Source: Callaeas wilsoni
Taxonomy: Eukaryota; Chordata; Aves; Passeriformes; Callaeidae
Reading direction: 5' to 3'
NCBI GenBank assembly: GCA_013398955.1
Contig: VWPU01012176.1
Span: 47,912-111,911, forward strand
Length of the DNA stretch: 64,000 nt
The notes beneath the pieces are model-generated. The model saw nothing but the letters and a program-made list of their open reading frames with translations, was not told the origin of the DNA and searched no databases. The stretch's first letter is position 1, and every line of letters starts with the position of its first letter. This document shows, piece by piece, positions 13,001 through 27,150 of this stretch. Position numbers and translations under genes: made by a program.

Positions 13001-16000
13001 CAAACAAAACAGTAATAAATCCAGCAGTATTATTTACTTATTAAGAAAAGAATAAGCATTAAAACAGGAGCAGTGCTATGATAAACTTGACTGCAGACTC
13101 TGCGCTCCAGCCTTGTAAATAAGATTTAGAAACAGTATAACTGTTTGGCAAATACATTATTGAACTCATAATGTATAGATGTATAGATGAATGCAACCTT
13201 CCCCTTCTCCATTATTGGGTCCCTCTTTTTCCTGGGCTGATACTCTTTAGTATATTGACATCAGTATCACCACATGTGCCTAAGATCTCCTACATTCTCA
13301 AAGAGCAGTAGAGCCATTAGACTTCCAATTAATACAAACAACAAAAGGTTCCTGATAACTAGCTTGCTTTTCACTTTACAGGCAGAATGATGACAGGTGT
13401 AAGGAGAGGTTTGTGATGTTTACTACTAATCCAGAAATACTACAGTGAGAAAGAATTCTGCATTTGAGAGACAATTATCCTAAAATGGCCAAGGTGTTAA
13501 CTGTTAATCATTCCACCTTCCCAAGAGCTTTTGAGCTGTTCAAGATCCACAGCACACATTTGGCAAGGCAGACGTAGTTCTAAATCACTTCTGCAATCTA
13601 TGAATTTTGGAAGAAGAGATCACTTTTGCAGTATGAAGCCATCTCCAGAGGGCTGTGCATGATGGCTTTTCTGAATTTGATACTTCTGAAGGAGGAGGAA
13701 TAGGAAAAAACATTCCCTGATACCTGGGCATAAGAGTAGGGAGTTTTAGGTATGGGAGAGGAGGGGTGTCCATGGATGCCAGAGGCTGATCCAGTTTGAG
13801 GATAAGCGAAAAACTCTGACATATATGCTGTGTAAACAATCTCTCTGTACTTGGTCTGTGGTGAAGTTGATTGTTTTCTAGTTTTTTGATATTTAGCCAT
13901 GGCTGATATAAGGCTGACAATTATATTGGTTTCCATAATTTATCCTTTATCATCAAAGTACTTTTTCTGTGGGTTTTGTTAAAAACCTTATTAGAAATCA
14001 TCCATCAAGGAAGTTGGGAAATGTGTCCTTACTTCTAAGAATGCATAAAAACAATTGTGTTGGATATCCAAGTAAAATGCTGATGGCAGTTTTGCACAGG
14101 GAGACATTAAACACAGAGCAGTCAGTGTGACTGACCTGGCAAGGCACTGATGTGGACAGCCTTTGGTTTCTGCTTTGCTTCACACCCAGATGGGCACTTC
14201 GGCTTCTCATAGACATTTCCCTATTTTGCTCACCAGTCAGCCTACGGCACGTGGCCGGCAGAATAGGCACCTCATCAGTTTGTAAAAGAATCAGAGTTTG
14301 TTATTTAGGGGAAAATGGGGATTAAACTAAAAAAGATTGATTTTTTTTCCAGTGTCATTTGGGACTGACTTACAATAAGATTCTGCTATATTAGACAGTC
14401 TTTGCTTCGATTCTTGGCGGCACTAGTTGGATTAGGAATGTCTAGCATGCAACTCAAATCCAGAGATTGTGTGCCAGGTATTAAATAGTGGCATAAAACT
14501 ACTAAAAAGTAGGAAAGCTCAGTTAAATAAATGACTTGCTACTTTTTTCAATATGCAGGAATACATTTTGTTGATGGAGGTCTGGATGTGTTAACGCATT
14601 TTCACTTGAGATGAAATGATTTTGTAAAATAATTATCCTAACACATCAGAAATACAGGCAATCAATTTGTATTAAAATATCACAAGTTAAGGCTCTTTTT
14701 AGTGTTACAAATTACCTGTCCTTGGTATATTGTTAGCTAGTTCTTGAATTACAAGAAATTCCTTCTGTGTTATTCTTGATTGGCTAGCTTTGGTTGGGAT
14801 GTACAACCACCCAAATGTATATTTATATCTACCAGGGCCCATGATACAGTATATGCTGTTACTCCTTTTTCATCTAGATTTTCACTTTGGATTAATAACA
14901 TTTAGTACTTTTTCTCTATAATGCAATTCTGAGCTGTCTTCATGTGCACATCCTGAATGCTGCACCCTGGCTCATACAATGACTGGCAGCTAAGGGCAGC
15001 CTCAGGAGTGGTGATGCACAGCAGAGATGTTGATGTGCCAGTTTTGTGACGCATCTGGTGACTGGTTTGGCCCCTAGGATAAATTTGAGAGATTGCAGGT
15101 TGTCTTCGATTCATTCCTGCTCTAAGACCTCATATGGATGCTTTCTACCAACCCACGTGCATGGGAGAGAGATACACTATGGCTGTTCCTGCTTTTCACC
15201 CAAGATCCAGGTCAGGGGCTGCACCAGTCCTGTACCTTCAGGGGCATGTTCTTGATGCACTGCAGGCATCAGAACCAAGACAATGGGCTGGGAAATGTAA
15301 TAACAGACTTTCCAGGGAGTGTGATGGTTCTTAAGACAACCAGGCGTGTCTGCATCAAAGCCAAGTGTTATAGAAAAACATTTGTAGCTATTTTTAAGAA
15401 CTGAGAACAAGTCAGTGAATATAACACAGTAAAAGAGCATAAAAGTAGGAGGCTGTGCACTTCATTCCTGCAGAACAAATGTATGTTTGATGACCACGAA
15501 GCTGTTTGCGGGAAGCAGGCACAGGCAGGAGCACTTGTGGATGATTTCTGAATTTTGAGAGAAAAGGAGAAATGTAATTTTGTTGAAGTTTAGCAATTAC
15601 TTACCATAGTTAATTAATCATATAATTAAGTAAAATGAGACCATATTTCTTGAAATGTGTCAGATAATTATGATACATTTTGGTAATTATGTGTAATAAA
15701 ATTAATTAAACATATAATTCAAAGAATCAGGAAAATTATTACTTGAAATGATTTATTCTATACATAGGTCAGAAAAACCTGTTTTATTTTTCTTGTGCTC
15801 AATCCAAACCTTATAATCTGGTCTTTTCTGCTTTTGAAGTCATTGCAGATTTCCAGTATTAGTTCTTTGCCTTAATATTAGTTCTTGGTCAGAATTTTTC
15901 TTGGAATTCTTTAAACTGTATAATAGTATTGGTCATCCAGTATAAAAAACCTTGACCTCTCTTTTTAGATCATTACCCAGAAAATAGATGTGACTGTTAC

Positions 16001-19000
16001 ATAGTGCTGATTGTTGCACATACAGAATATTTGTAAAAGACGAGAAAGGAAAAGAAAATGAGGCAAACAGATATTACCCAAGTGTAAGCCAGTGTGCTTG
16101 TAGCTGAAAGGTGTTTTAATATGTTTTTTTTTTTGGCGTCTGCCTGAAGCATCAAGCACAGAAATACTCTCCCTTGGTATGGAGGTCTAAACTGACCTCC
16201 CTTTCAAGTTGCAACATTTTTTATAGTTAGTTCTCATTTCCATTACTGCTGGGAGGAAATTCTGCTGCCACTGCAGATGAGATACTCTAAGAAGGGGAAG
16301 TGATATAAAAAGACCCTATAAAATCATGCTTGTGATATTAATTTTCTCACCTCAGGCTTAATAATAATTTTATGGTCATTTTTGAGAAGATTTTAGCCAT
16401 AATGTTTTATCTATCTTTATGGTCCCTTACACTGTATTTGATCAGTGTAATTATAGAAGGATAATTAAATATAATGCTACTTAGTTCTTAAGATTTTAGC
16501 ACTATCACTATTAATGTAACTAAAAAAAGCCCCTTGTAAATCTTGATGTCTTTACAAAGAAAAATATTTGGTATGCCATTAAAAAGGAAACGGTGGTGTA
16601 TTTTTGTTGGTATGGCAGCACACATCCTAATGCATTAGTTCATTGGTGGTTGAAGGGAATTTTTAGCGGTATGAAATCAACGGAAGTGAAAGATACTCGT
16701 TTGTTTTAAGATCCTAGGATGCCTCAGATTTTTAAGAAACAGCATAGGCCCCTATTTAGAAAACTACTTAGGCTTATGATTAAATTAGCCTTTAGGGAAT
16801 TGAACTCTTGAGTGCTTGTGTTTATGTTTCAGGTTTACATGCCCAAATGGACTGGCTTGGCTGTTTTTTGCATATCTTGTAGTATCTTCTGGAAAGCAAG
16901 CCATGGATCTGGTGCCAATATGATCCATGTTCATCTTGTTTAAATTGAGGTGAAAGAATCCTATGTGGGAGGAGAGGATGGGGTAAGTGAGTGGTAAGGA
17001 GGCATATTTCAGTGCTGCTCAAACCTGCTTATGGTGCTACTGTGAACAGGATGCAGGATGAGTATGTAAATTTTGCTCCAAACCTTTGCCCATTAATTTC
17101 ACATTCCTGACTTGCCATGGGAAAAACTTCTAGATTGAAAGGTTAGATACTGCTCTTCTATGATAAACACCATAGTTCCTTCATTTGTTTTCAAATAGAT
17201 GAAAGAGTTATGATAAAGTGTCCTGTAAGTAACAGGAATACAGTCAGTTAGATATCAGTATAAAAACATTTCATTACATGCATCCTAATCAGTGGACACT
17301 AATTGTCAAGCTTGTCAGAAGAGAGCCAAGACTGAATGTGCTCATCCTTTTTAGCTCAGAGCTGAGGCATCTTGGCAAGGCCGGGTAAAGACAATTCCTA
17401 GATTTTGTCATGCAGCACCACTTGTCTCTACTTCTCTACAATATCTGTCAATTAGACATCTTTGCAGTCACCATCTTTGGCATTTCTCTGGGGAACTCTG
17501 GGACCAGCTCTTTCATGTAATGGTGCTGGCTACAGTCACGTCAAAAATCACATGTATGCTTTTGGATGATGGGTGGTCCTATGTCTTGCACATGCAGATG
17601 TCAAACATGCCGGTTTGGACCTTAGATTGGCACTGGACTGTCTTCTTTGGGGTAATAAACTTGAGTCATGCTGTCTTGTTAGCCCTAAAATGTATTTACG
17701 CTTCCAGTAGCCAGCGTAAGTGATTCAGAATTGATCTGCCATGCAAATACAAAATTAAAAAAGTAAAATTGTGTTGCATATTCATAACCTGGCAGTGATA
17801 CCACATGATTTTATGCCTTTGAGAAAAATATATGCTAGAAAAATAGCTATAAACCAGATAGTTCTTCTTCACTGTGAATGTCAGATACAGGTAGTCATCA
17901 CTGGAAAGGTATGGTGCCATATTGAGGCTATCTCTAGCAAACTTCCAGAAGCTGTCTCCCAAGGAAGGGAGCACAGGATTTGGGCCATGCCTCTGCCAGT
18001 GGAATTGAGGGACCTGAACTCATTCTGGGGTGGAGACTTGCAGACTGACTTGTAAATGAAAGGTAAAACTTCCTTCTTGTCTTCTAGCTCTTGTTACAGA
18101 GTTAATTTTAGAAACTAGAAACTTTTCCATAATATTCTCCTAAAGGAAATGTGTCTTCTGTGGGGGAAATGCCTCTTTTTCGGAGAGCCTGAATAGAGCC
18201 TGAACAGAGCCTGTGTATCAGCTGAAAGCTGCGTCTGCTGTGCTTCATGTAAATACTTTCTGGGTTTTCACAGTACTGTTACTAAGCCAAGTGTCATGGT
18301 AGCACTAAGTATGAGCAGTAATAGTAGTATATTAATTTGAAAAGTAGAGCAAGATAGTATGCAGGGTGGGAATAGTCAGGGGTTTGTGTAACTCATCACA
18401 TTAAATGCCTTTTGTTCTGCTTATCCTTGCCAGAAGAGAAGGAACAGCACAATTTGAAAGTGCTGAGTGATTTTAAAAGAGATAGGCAGCTGCCACTCTC
18501 TCTTCCAAGGAGACTTCTAGCACCTTTTCCTGTGTCCCATTACAACTACTGCTACTTCTGTCTTGGGGCAGCTTCAGGGGTCAGGTTGGGCATAGGAGCA
18601 TCAGTATCCTTGGAAGAGGTGGACAAGGTCAGAAAAGGTGCAGTGATTCTCTAAGGCGACTTTTAAGAACTAAAGCAGGTGCCAAAAGTGGAGCAGTATC
18701 AGCACATAACAATGGAGCCATGTATTACTGTGATTGTTTACTATTCTTAGCATTGGGTATACATTGCTTTACTACACTGGAGGTTGCAGTGGGGTGTAAA
18801 TGTTACATCTGCCTTGTAAAAATGCTCTGCACAAAATTAAATTGCATTTGGTATCTCCATTTCTATGGGATTAAGTCAGATTTTATGGGAGTGTATATTC
18901 AGAATCGTGGATTTAGATTCAGAGTTGTTTGGCTAAAATCCCCACCTGTTTTGTTAAAAAAACCTCCAACAAAATAACGGAACTTCTTGTTTTTCCAAAA

Positions 19001-20164
19001 GAATAAATGTCCCTGTAGTTACTGCTGTGGAACATGTGTGGTTTAAGTACTATTGCTTCTCTTTCCATTTTAATGAAATACAAAATGGCAGCTTTTCAGA
19101 GATTACTCTTCTTGCAGTAAAATGTCTGTCCCTTAGGAAGAAAGATGTTTTTGCATTGTTGCTTAGGAAGGTGGTGGTGCAGAAAGTTTTGTCAGTGGAC
19201 TCATGAAGAAGACATTGGATATCTCTGTATGGTATTAGAACTTTAATTAGTGGAAAGCATATTAGAAACTGTATTTCACATTTAGAATACAAACAGAGGC
19301 TGTTACATTGCCTCTCCTTCTCTTCTCCTTTCAATTAGTTTGTCCCTTAAAAAGGATTCTTTGGATTAAAAGCATTTCTTCTATATCACATGAGGGAATT
19401 TCTTAAAACAGCAACAACAAAAACAGACCACCTAATGAAAGAAGTTATTTTTAAAAGGCCAGGTAATTCTTGGATGGTTGAGTTACAGCCATGCTTAGAA
19501 AAGGTGTAATAAGGAAGCTGCTTTAATTATAAATAAAAGAATTGGTAAGCAAGATGAACTTCTGCCAAGTAGGGAGCTTAGCCCAGCTTTGACTTTCAGC
19601 AGAACCCTGTAGTCCCTTTTCATTTTTACCTGTGTCGTTCATTTTAATAATGTGCTTTGTTTTTCAGTGACTGGATGGAAGAAGCATTAAGAAGACAATT
19701 CATTTTTGATACTATTGGGGAGCAAAATATATTAAAAACAAGATCCAGTGAAATGCCCAAGGAGACTACTCTTACAAGTTAGGTGGTGTTCTTCTAATGG
19801 CACCAGAACCCTTGTGGCTCCAACCAGATTTTTTCTCTTCATGTATCTGGCTGTCTCAGATTGAGGTAGCTTCTTACCCATGCTTAAATACATTTCAGAA
19901 TACATAGGTTTGTATTCTGTCGCTTCTCTGAAAAGCAATTATCCGAAAGCAAAGAATCACAACTCATGACACTGGATTCAAGATGGGAAAGCTACAGCCC
20001 TTGTAGAACAGGGAGATTTCTCTGGATAATTCTGTAATCTGTGTGGATTTAAAAACCTTGTATCTAGAACAGTTCCCCCCCCAGCGTTTAAGGTAAATCT
20101 CTTTGAAAGGTTCATATACTCCTAGGCTATCGCCATTCTCTTCTTCATCTTCAGGCTCAGAACT
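10066..20164. other. Noncoding AT-rich sequence, no gene seen
   Basis: Ten kilobases without a recognisable gene or young mobile element. Open frames are short and scattered over all six frames. Minor items are A-rich tracts near 11,930-11,950, and a three-copy 11-bp tandem repeat at 18,185-18,217. The segment near 16,700-16,800 has faint 'cctaggatgcctcagattttt' and 'acttaggctta' phrases like those near 10 kb, but too weak to call. Confidence 0.65.
18185..18217. repeat. Three-copy 11-bp tandem repeat
   Basis: The unit GAGCCTGAATA is followed by GAGCCTGAACA and a third, more diverged copy starting GAGCCTGTG. It is a very small minisatellite with no known role. Confidence 0.8.
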
Positions 20165-20270
20165 TGGAATCACAGTCATTAAGATTGGGAAGGACCTCTA
20201 AGAGCATTGAGTCCAACTGTTAAGTTAGCACTGCCATGTTCCCCGCTAAGCCGTGTCCCCAAGCGCTTAT
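20165..20270 (-). mobile_element. CR1 LINE 3' tail fragment, minus strand
   Basis: CR1 is the dominant non-LTR retrotransposon of birds; most copies are 5'-truncated. Here the plus strand reads AATCACAGTCAT, then AGATTGGGAAGGACCTCTAA, then ATTGAGTCCAACTG and AGCACTGCCATG. This is the reverse complement of the CR1 3' untranslated end as I recall it, including a decayed octamer tail at the start. Only about 100 bp is clearly alignable, so the copy is strongly 5'-truncated or eroded beyond about 20,270. It carries no coding capacity. Confidence 0.8.
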
Positions 20271-23200
20271 GAGCAGCACTAGAGAAGATGGGATGGATAT
20301 TCCTGTGGGATTCTTCCAGCTAGCCTGTGTCTTTTATCTTTTAAATCAGTAATATTTATCTCCATCAGTCTTTGTGAGGGGGAAGTTAACTCCTCATTTT
20401 TTGTCCTAGAATTTACCCCCCTTTTCTTGTCCATTCTATAGATTTTTCTTGCTGCTTCTCAGAAGCAGCTCATCTGCTTTTCCAGGAGGAGCTAAGTCGC
20501 AGCTCAGAACGTGATGGTACAATGATCTAGACATTCCCTGTAAAGATCCATTTCTTTGAGCACTACTTAGCGGCAATTATTTTCCCCTTCAAGCCGTTTT
20601 TTCTTACGTGCTCCTGCCTTGCTCTTTGCTCATCCTGCAAGCCATTCTTACAACAGGCCTGTTACCCCATAATGGCTATTAAAACATGACTGCTGTTCTG
20701 TGGATTCTCACCCTTGTGCTTTACCTCCTCAGTAAATCTCCCATTCCCATACTTGACTGTTTGCCTCTCCAAAATTTGCTGCATTTGGCTGAAATGCTGT
20801 CTTGCATTCAAAGCATGGTTCCTTGACTGATGTGGCCTTCATAATGGTCTTGGAAGGTAAAAGGTTGTGATAGATGGACATAGTAAAAAAGGATTTTTTT
20901 TTCAGGAAGCAGGAGCATTCTTTTACTCTGCTGTCTCTACTGGTCCATTTACCACTGAGAGAAGAAAGAAGTGGAGATTAGAAGCTGTTCTGCTAAATTA
21001 ACCCTAGCTGGTCTCAGGTGATTAGTCACTAATACATTTTTGCATGAACACCTTTGGTTGACAAATTCTGACTCCTAGCACCAGCTGGCTAAGAGCTTTC
21101 CTATGGAAATACATGAGCATCAAGTGATATCTGCTGTTGAATTCTTTGTGTAGTTAATGGGAACTGGCATCTTCTGCCATCAGCTGTAATTCAAGTAAAT
21201 GATGCTCTTTGTGACAGAAGAAATTAAACTATGTTGTACAGCACATGGCCCAACACGAATTCATGTTTTTCAACATCCCAAATTATATAAGCAATGTCTT
21301 TACAGTCAAGTTTCTTAAGGCAGATTAATTGTTCATGTCAGTGCTTATTTTTTGAGATTTTTTGCTTTCATTACCCAGTTTTTCTTACCTCACCAGCATT
21401 ACTTAGGGCATCTTTTCATAGAAGAGACTGGTGGAAAGAAGTTCTGAATTTCTTACTTGGTGTTTAATTTGGAAAACCTCTGCATACTTGGCAGTTTGGA
21501 AAGTCCAGTGTCTCAGTAAGGAATTGGAAGACTATTTTTAGATAACCATGTTTTGGAAATTTTGCTTGTAATTTTCTTCCATAATAAAATGTGGTCCATT
21601 TAATCTGTTCTGCATAATTTCCAATCATGATACTACTCCTTGTGCATAAATAATTAACTAGAATGTTTGAGGTCATTTGTATCTTTTGCTCTACAGAACA
21701 AATGACATAATGACCACTACTCAAGATTAGGGATGAGATGGCCTTAAAGTTTTAATATTGTTGTATTCTGTTAGCTGACCTAAACCAAGATGCCAATAAT
21801 GGTTTGTTAACCTGCAGAGACAGCCTTAGATGTTGAAAAAAAAGCTAGATGGATTTGTGTAGCTGTCTAAAACCTCTGTCCAGAAGATACTGTATTAACT
21901 GGTCACTGAAACAACTCATTTAATGAAACCCTTTGGCAGTTCAGGTCTTTATTTCTTTTGTTCCTCCTCTTCTGCCTGAGAATGGGGCAACCAGTATTTA
22001 TCTGCTTGACAGGAATGCTGTGGAGGGTAAGGAAAGCCTGCGAAGTGCTTTGAAGTTGCGATGCACAGCAGAGTAACACTTCTATGAATAATATTTTCTG
22101 CTCCATTTTTCATGATAGCCAATTAATGTATCAAAAAGAGTAAAACTTTCAGAATCATGGTAGTTGATAGAAATGCACAGAATATTTATCTTTAAGATGT
22201 AATAAAGAAAAGTAACTGATGAGTACGGCAAAAATCACTCGGAAAAGACATGAGTGAGTGTTCATCTTCCCAAATTAATCAGCAGCTTCCTTAAGATGGG
22301 AGATTTGACTATTTCAGGTCTGCTCGTCATAACTATGATATCAGCCAGGTTTCAGTATCTTGAAGTGTTTTTTAAATTAATTTTCTCCCCCACTTTAACT
22401 GGAGGAAAATATATTACTTTTGTGGCTTTAGCACTATGCAAAACCATTCCTTTATGTTCTAGTTGCAGGACTTGACCAAATGCAGTGTGTGGGTGCTTAA
22501 ATGGATCATGTTCTTCTTTTACTCTGTCTGCTTGGGTATGTAGAACTGAAATGAGTCCACGTCTGAAGATCGAGAACTGTACAAACCTAAGCAAGCCTTA
22601 ACAACTCAGCAGTAGAAAACCCTCTCTAAGTGCTATTATCAGCTCTGTGTCCTCTAGTTTTAGTATTGAAACAAAAAATCTTAACTAAGCCAAATGGACA
22701 GAGGTAATTGTGATTTGAATTTCTGTTTTTCTCAGCTGTAACTGGAGAAAGGTCAGTATCTTTTTATATGAGTAAATCCCACTAGATTGTTGACTAACCC
22801 TCGCTGACATTTTTTTGATGCAACTTTTCTTCTAATCAAGAGGTTGACTAGGTGACACAGAAAGGCTAAGCCATACACTAGGGTTTTATTATCCATCTAG
22901 AGTTCCAGAAGAGTTAAGGACATGTTTAGCTTAGAAGATTTAAAAATAAAGTATCTAAAGTTTTTTGGTGCTGGAATGTTTTGTTGCTTTTGATCACTTA
23001 CAGGCTTTTTGACAATTGCTTAAAAATAAAGTGTAGTATTTGAGGCCAAACAGACTGCATCATCCTCAGGTTTGAAGGTTATTTTTTGACTTTTTCATTC
23101 TCAGAATTTTTCGAATAATATTTCATATTTAAGCTAAAAACAATTTATGGCTGAAGAAGATACTCTTTTTTACTAATGTTTTTCATTACCATAATGAAAA

Positions 23201-25573
23201 TCTGTTATTTGGCTATCTCAGTTGTTTAAATTTATCATACTTAAACATTTGTGCAAACTATCTATTCTTGAATAAAGATATAAATAGATCTGAATTTGAT
23301 CTTTCATGAACGCTAGATTTAATCATTTCAAATCAGTTTTGGTGTGTCATTCTCACAATCAGTATGCATAAAGGTATATGTATGTGTATATCTAACATAT
23401 TTGTGTGCTTGTGCATTTAATTGATTTATTCAGCAGCACTTCAATTTGTACTAGGATTGTTAAGAACTTCAAGCTTGGTATTCTATGGGCTCAGTAATCT
23501 TAACATAAATTACTCCTTGTTTTAAATTAGCTCTAGATTTCCATTGGGAAAAGAATAGTATCACCCATATAGAAAATTAGCCTGGGGTTATACATATCAG
23601 AGGCATCAAATCCTTGAGAAATCACTGTGCTCATCATTGCAGAGTGGTACTGTGTATTGGGGGACAGATTCAAAAGGAGTAGTAGATTGACAAATCAAGT
23701 AAAATTCAAGTGACTTTTAATGGTGTCAGATTTAAAAGTCTTGCTGCTCAAGGTCTTTGATGATACCTGTTTGGTTACATTTGTTCCCATCTTTGTACTG
23801 CTTTTGGTCTTTCTTGCTCTCATATTGTCAGTAGAGTTATCGTTTTACTGACTGTCAGCTGAAAATGTCCCTCCTCCCAATATGTCCTCTTACATTTAGA
23901 AATTTTACATAATTGCTGTCAGATTTTGGTTCCCAAACTGGATTGATCTGCAGAGTGAACTCTCTGGCCCTTGCAATATTTTTCAATATCTAATTTCTTT
24001 CTACCAAGCCGAACCCTGAAAGGAAATACAAAGTTTTTCGATCTTATGCCAATTGAGAAAACCTTCCTTAAGTAAACTAATCACAATGTAGTGGAATTTT
24101 ACATGCCAGGATACCTGGCACATGAATTCCAGAAAGAGAGTGATACTTCTTTGTGTGTCAGTATTGATTACATTACTTACTGCCTATATTTTTAGGAAAG
24201 AGAAGTTGAAAAAGTATTTAAAATGAGAATTGTAGATAAAAAAATCAAATTGAAGAAAGAGTGAGCAATGAAACATAGAGAATAAAGTGAACAAAATGAA
24301 TAAAAAAGAGAAGGGGGTAAGTAATTATTTCAGCCTTTCAAAACGGAGCACATTTTCTTAGGAAGTGGTGCAACAGGAATGGGGGTGAGGACAGGAAAGA
24401 TTGTGCAGGACATCCCTTGTATTCAAGCAGATCCTCAAGCACTCTTGAGCCAACATTTCATTGAGAAATGTTCAAGAATAAAAACTGAAGAGTTCTGAAT
24501 ATTTTTGAAAATAAGGCTTATGCCTAAGGGGATTTGGGACCCCATCTCAAACTGGTCATGCATAGGTGTGTAAGCTAAATGTTTTCCTTCATTTATGAAT
24601 TGCTCTGATAGGGGAGGAAAGGCAGAGGAGAAAGTGGGTGAACAAAGCCAGTTTTGTGCCAATAGAGTGTTGTTTTCTAGGAAACAGCACTTGCACAGTT
24701 CATTGTTGCTGGGTCACTACTTCTGCAGGCCAGAGCAAATCCGCATTTTTATACTGTATCATAAATTTTAATTATGTTTGATATGGGGGGGAAGTTCAGA
24801 ATTTTGAATGTAGATGAATTATAGGAATGAAGGTAAAACAGGGGCAAAATGTTTCCTGCTGAGATACTCTGTGAAAGTGTTTCATTTCTGTAATACTAGG
24901 TTTTTAAAAAAAGAGAATGTGAACCATTCTTTTTCAATGTCATTATGTGTATGATGAAACCTGAAAACCATTAAAGTGGTAAAGAAACTAAAAATTAAAG
25001 ATAACTTTTCATCTTTAAGCTATCACTAATACAAAGTAGTACATCACAGTGAAATAAAATAAGGAAAATATGTGAATGAAATCTTGAGTTTTCTGGATTC
25101 GATGATTTTTCTACTCTGTGTCTTGTAATTTAGAGTGTTATTTGACTATATCAAACTTTCCAATTTATGAATGAGCCTTTGTTGTGAAAATATACAAGAT
25201 ACGAGCTTTTGACAATAGGAAACTTAATGATCCACAGCAAGAAAAGTGAGGAAAAGCAAGCAATAACACATAGAAGTGAATTTACTAATTTCTTCATTGT
25301 AAAGATAAACATGGTTCTGAAATGCAATGAAAAAAGATGATGTTGAGATGCTGTGGTTAATAGGGGCCATATAAAACTGAAGTAGATAGAAGAGAACAGA
25401 TGGAAACTTGAGGAGAAATAGCCTGTCCAGAGATCTGCTTGCTGCTGTAGTTTGAAATTCATAAGTTTTGATGCTGTGTAGAAACGTAATTTCCTTGGGT
25501 TTCCAGGTACTTGGATACTATAAATGAGGTCCTTCACCATTTTGTAATTATAATAGGAAAAAAAGAACTACTT
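20271..25573. other. Noncoding AT-rich sequence, no gene seen
   Basis: Single-copy-looking sequence. The longest open frames are under 130 codons and have no recognisable domains. The part from about 22,900 to 23,450 is strongly AT-rich with TATG/GTAT phrases near 23,360-23,420. I see no LTR or CR1 piece. Confidence 0.65.
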
Positions 25574-26770
25574 AGAATCCTTAAATTCTTATGGTTAGAA
25601 AAGACCTCTAAGATCATTGAGTCCAACCATTAACCCAGCACTGCCATATTCATGACTAACCCAAATCCCCAAATGCCAAATCTACATGCTTTCTGAAGAC
25701 CTCCAGAGGTGGTGATACTTGGGGAATTATACCATAAATTGGTCTGAAAGAGTCTTCAGGAGATCGCTTGTCCAAGCTCACACAGTGTGGCCAGGTCAGA
25801 CCAGGTTGCTCAGGTACTGCCCCAGTTGAATCTTCAAAGTCTCTGAACAAATTAAACAACCTTTAAGGCCAGCTCATTCCACTGGTGGACTGTCCTTACA
25901 GGGAAAGATTTTTACTGCATATCCTGTTTGAATCTCTCTTATTTTACCTTAGGCCCATTGTCTTCTGTCCCATCACGCTCTGCCGTAAAGACCCCAACTT
26001 CATCTCTTCAGCGACCCTCCTCACAGGTGCTAGGGGATCGTTGGTAGGAGCCCTCAAAGCCATCTTGTTTTCCAGGCAAAACATGCCTTCTTCCTTCAGT
26101 CTCTCCCCACAGGTCCGGTGCTCCAGACCCCAACGAGTCTTGAAACTGTCTGCTGAAATTTGCCTCGGTTCATTGATGTGTTTCCTGTATTTGTGGGTGA
26201 GGTTTGTGGTATTCTGGATGTGGTCTGATGAGTACGGAGCAGGGCAATTGTCCCTTCTCTCTGCTGGCTGCAGTCCTGCTCACACAGCCGAGGAAACTGC
26301 TGGCCTTTGCTGCCAGTGCACACTGCTGGCTCACGTTCAGCTCCGTGCACACCGAGACTTTCCACTGGCCTGCTTCCCAGTGAAGCCCAGCCTGTATTGT
26401 ATATTTCTTCCCAAGTGCAGGACAGGGCTTTTGTTCTTGTTGAATTTCAGGAGGTTCCTACTTCTGTCTGAAGACAGGTGCCAGATTTGCCTGCTGCCAG
26501 TTCTTGGGGGCCTATCCTGCTCCTTTCAAAGATGCCCCTTGCAAGTGACCAGCCTTGGATGCAGCCTGCCAGGTCCCGTGGATGCCTATGGGCTGAGCTC
26601 TTCTGAGACACCTGAGTCAGTCCTCATCCACTGCTGGGCATCCCCTTCTCCAACTCTGCCTCTCAGTGCTGAGGCCTGGAGGACCTTTTCGGTGAAGACT
26701 GGATAAAAGAAGGCATGGAGTACCTCAGCCTTACCTGTGTGCATGGTCACTAAGTCACCTGCCTCTGTTG
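25574..26770 (-). mobile_element. CR1 LINE copy, minus strand, internally deleted
   Basis: The element reads 3' to 5' on the plus strand. ATGGTTAGAAAAGACCTCTA and AAGATCATTGAGTCCAACCA mark the CR1 3' UTR at the left end. Next come the C-terminal ORF2 region, a TGCTCCAGACCC phrase, and the CACACTGCTGGCTCA and AAGTGCAGGACAGGGC blocks. Near the right end GGCATGGAGTACCTCAGCCTTA matches the CR1 reverse-transcriptase region in antisense. From memory of the family, several hundred bases are missing between about 26,470 and 26,650, so the copy is both 5'-truncated and internally deleted. The reading frame of ORF2 is broken throughout. The right boundary is soft: CR1 resemblance fades after about 26,770 and could run on to about 27,070. 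Confidence 0.85.
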
Positions 26771-27150
26771 CTGTATTCTCTGAAAAATAGGTAATTATTT
26801 TTGACATTCTAATTAAAAGCATGGGCACTGTTCTGTGAACAAAGGTCAAGCTCTTCCTGGCCTGGTATCTTGTTTCTGTTGTTGGGTATTCTGCACTTCT
26901 CCAGAGGATCCAGGCTGACATGAATGACAGTGGAATAACTGGTCTGCAAGGAAACTTTCTTTTTCAGCTGTTTTAGAAACCCTGTTTTCCTGTGATACAG
27001 GAGGGTGTTTATCCTTGATGTCCTTCGGACTATTTTTTAATGTCCTTCTTGACAGAGGTAATGTATTCAAGGGGAGTATATGTCATTAATTTGCAGTGAT
27101 GGCAATATAAATGGCAGTATATTAATATTTTTCATATTCTGTATTCCCTT
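26771..27150. other. Unassigned sequence between two CR1 fragments
   Basis: This stretch may be the eroded 5' continuation of the CR1 copy to its left; phrases such as AGAGGATCCAGGCTGACA near 26,900 are compatible with antisense CR1 coding sequence. I cannot align it securely. No gene is seen. Confidence 0.4.

Noticed and set aside
25885..26706. 273-codon plus-strand open frame, the longest in the window
   Set aside because: It lies wholly antisense to the CR1 copy at 25,574-26,770, so the lack of stops reflects GC-rich CR1 sequence rather than a gene. No domain is seen.
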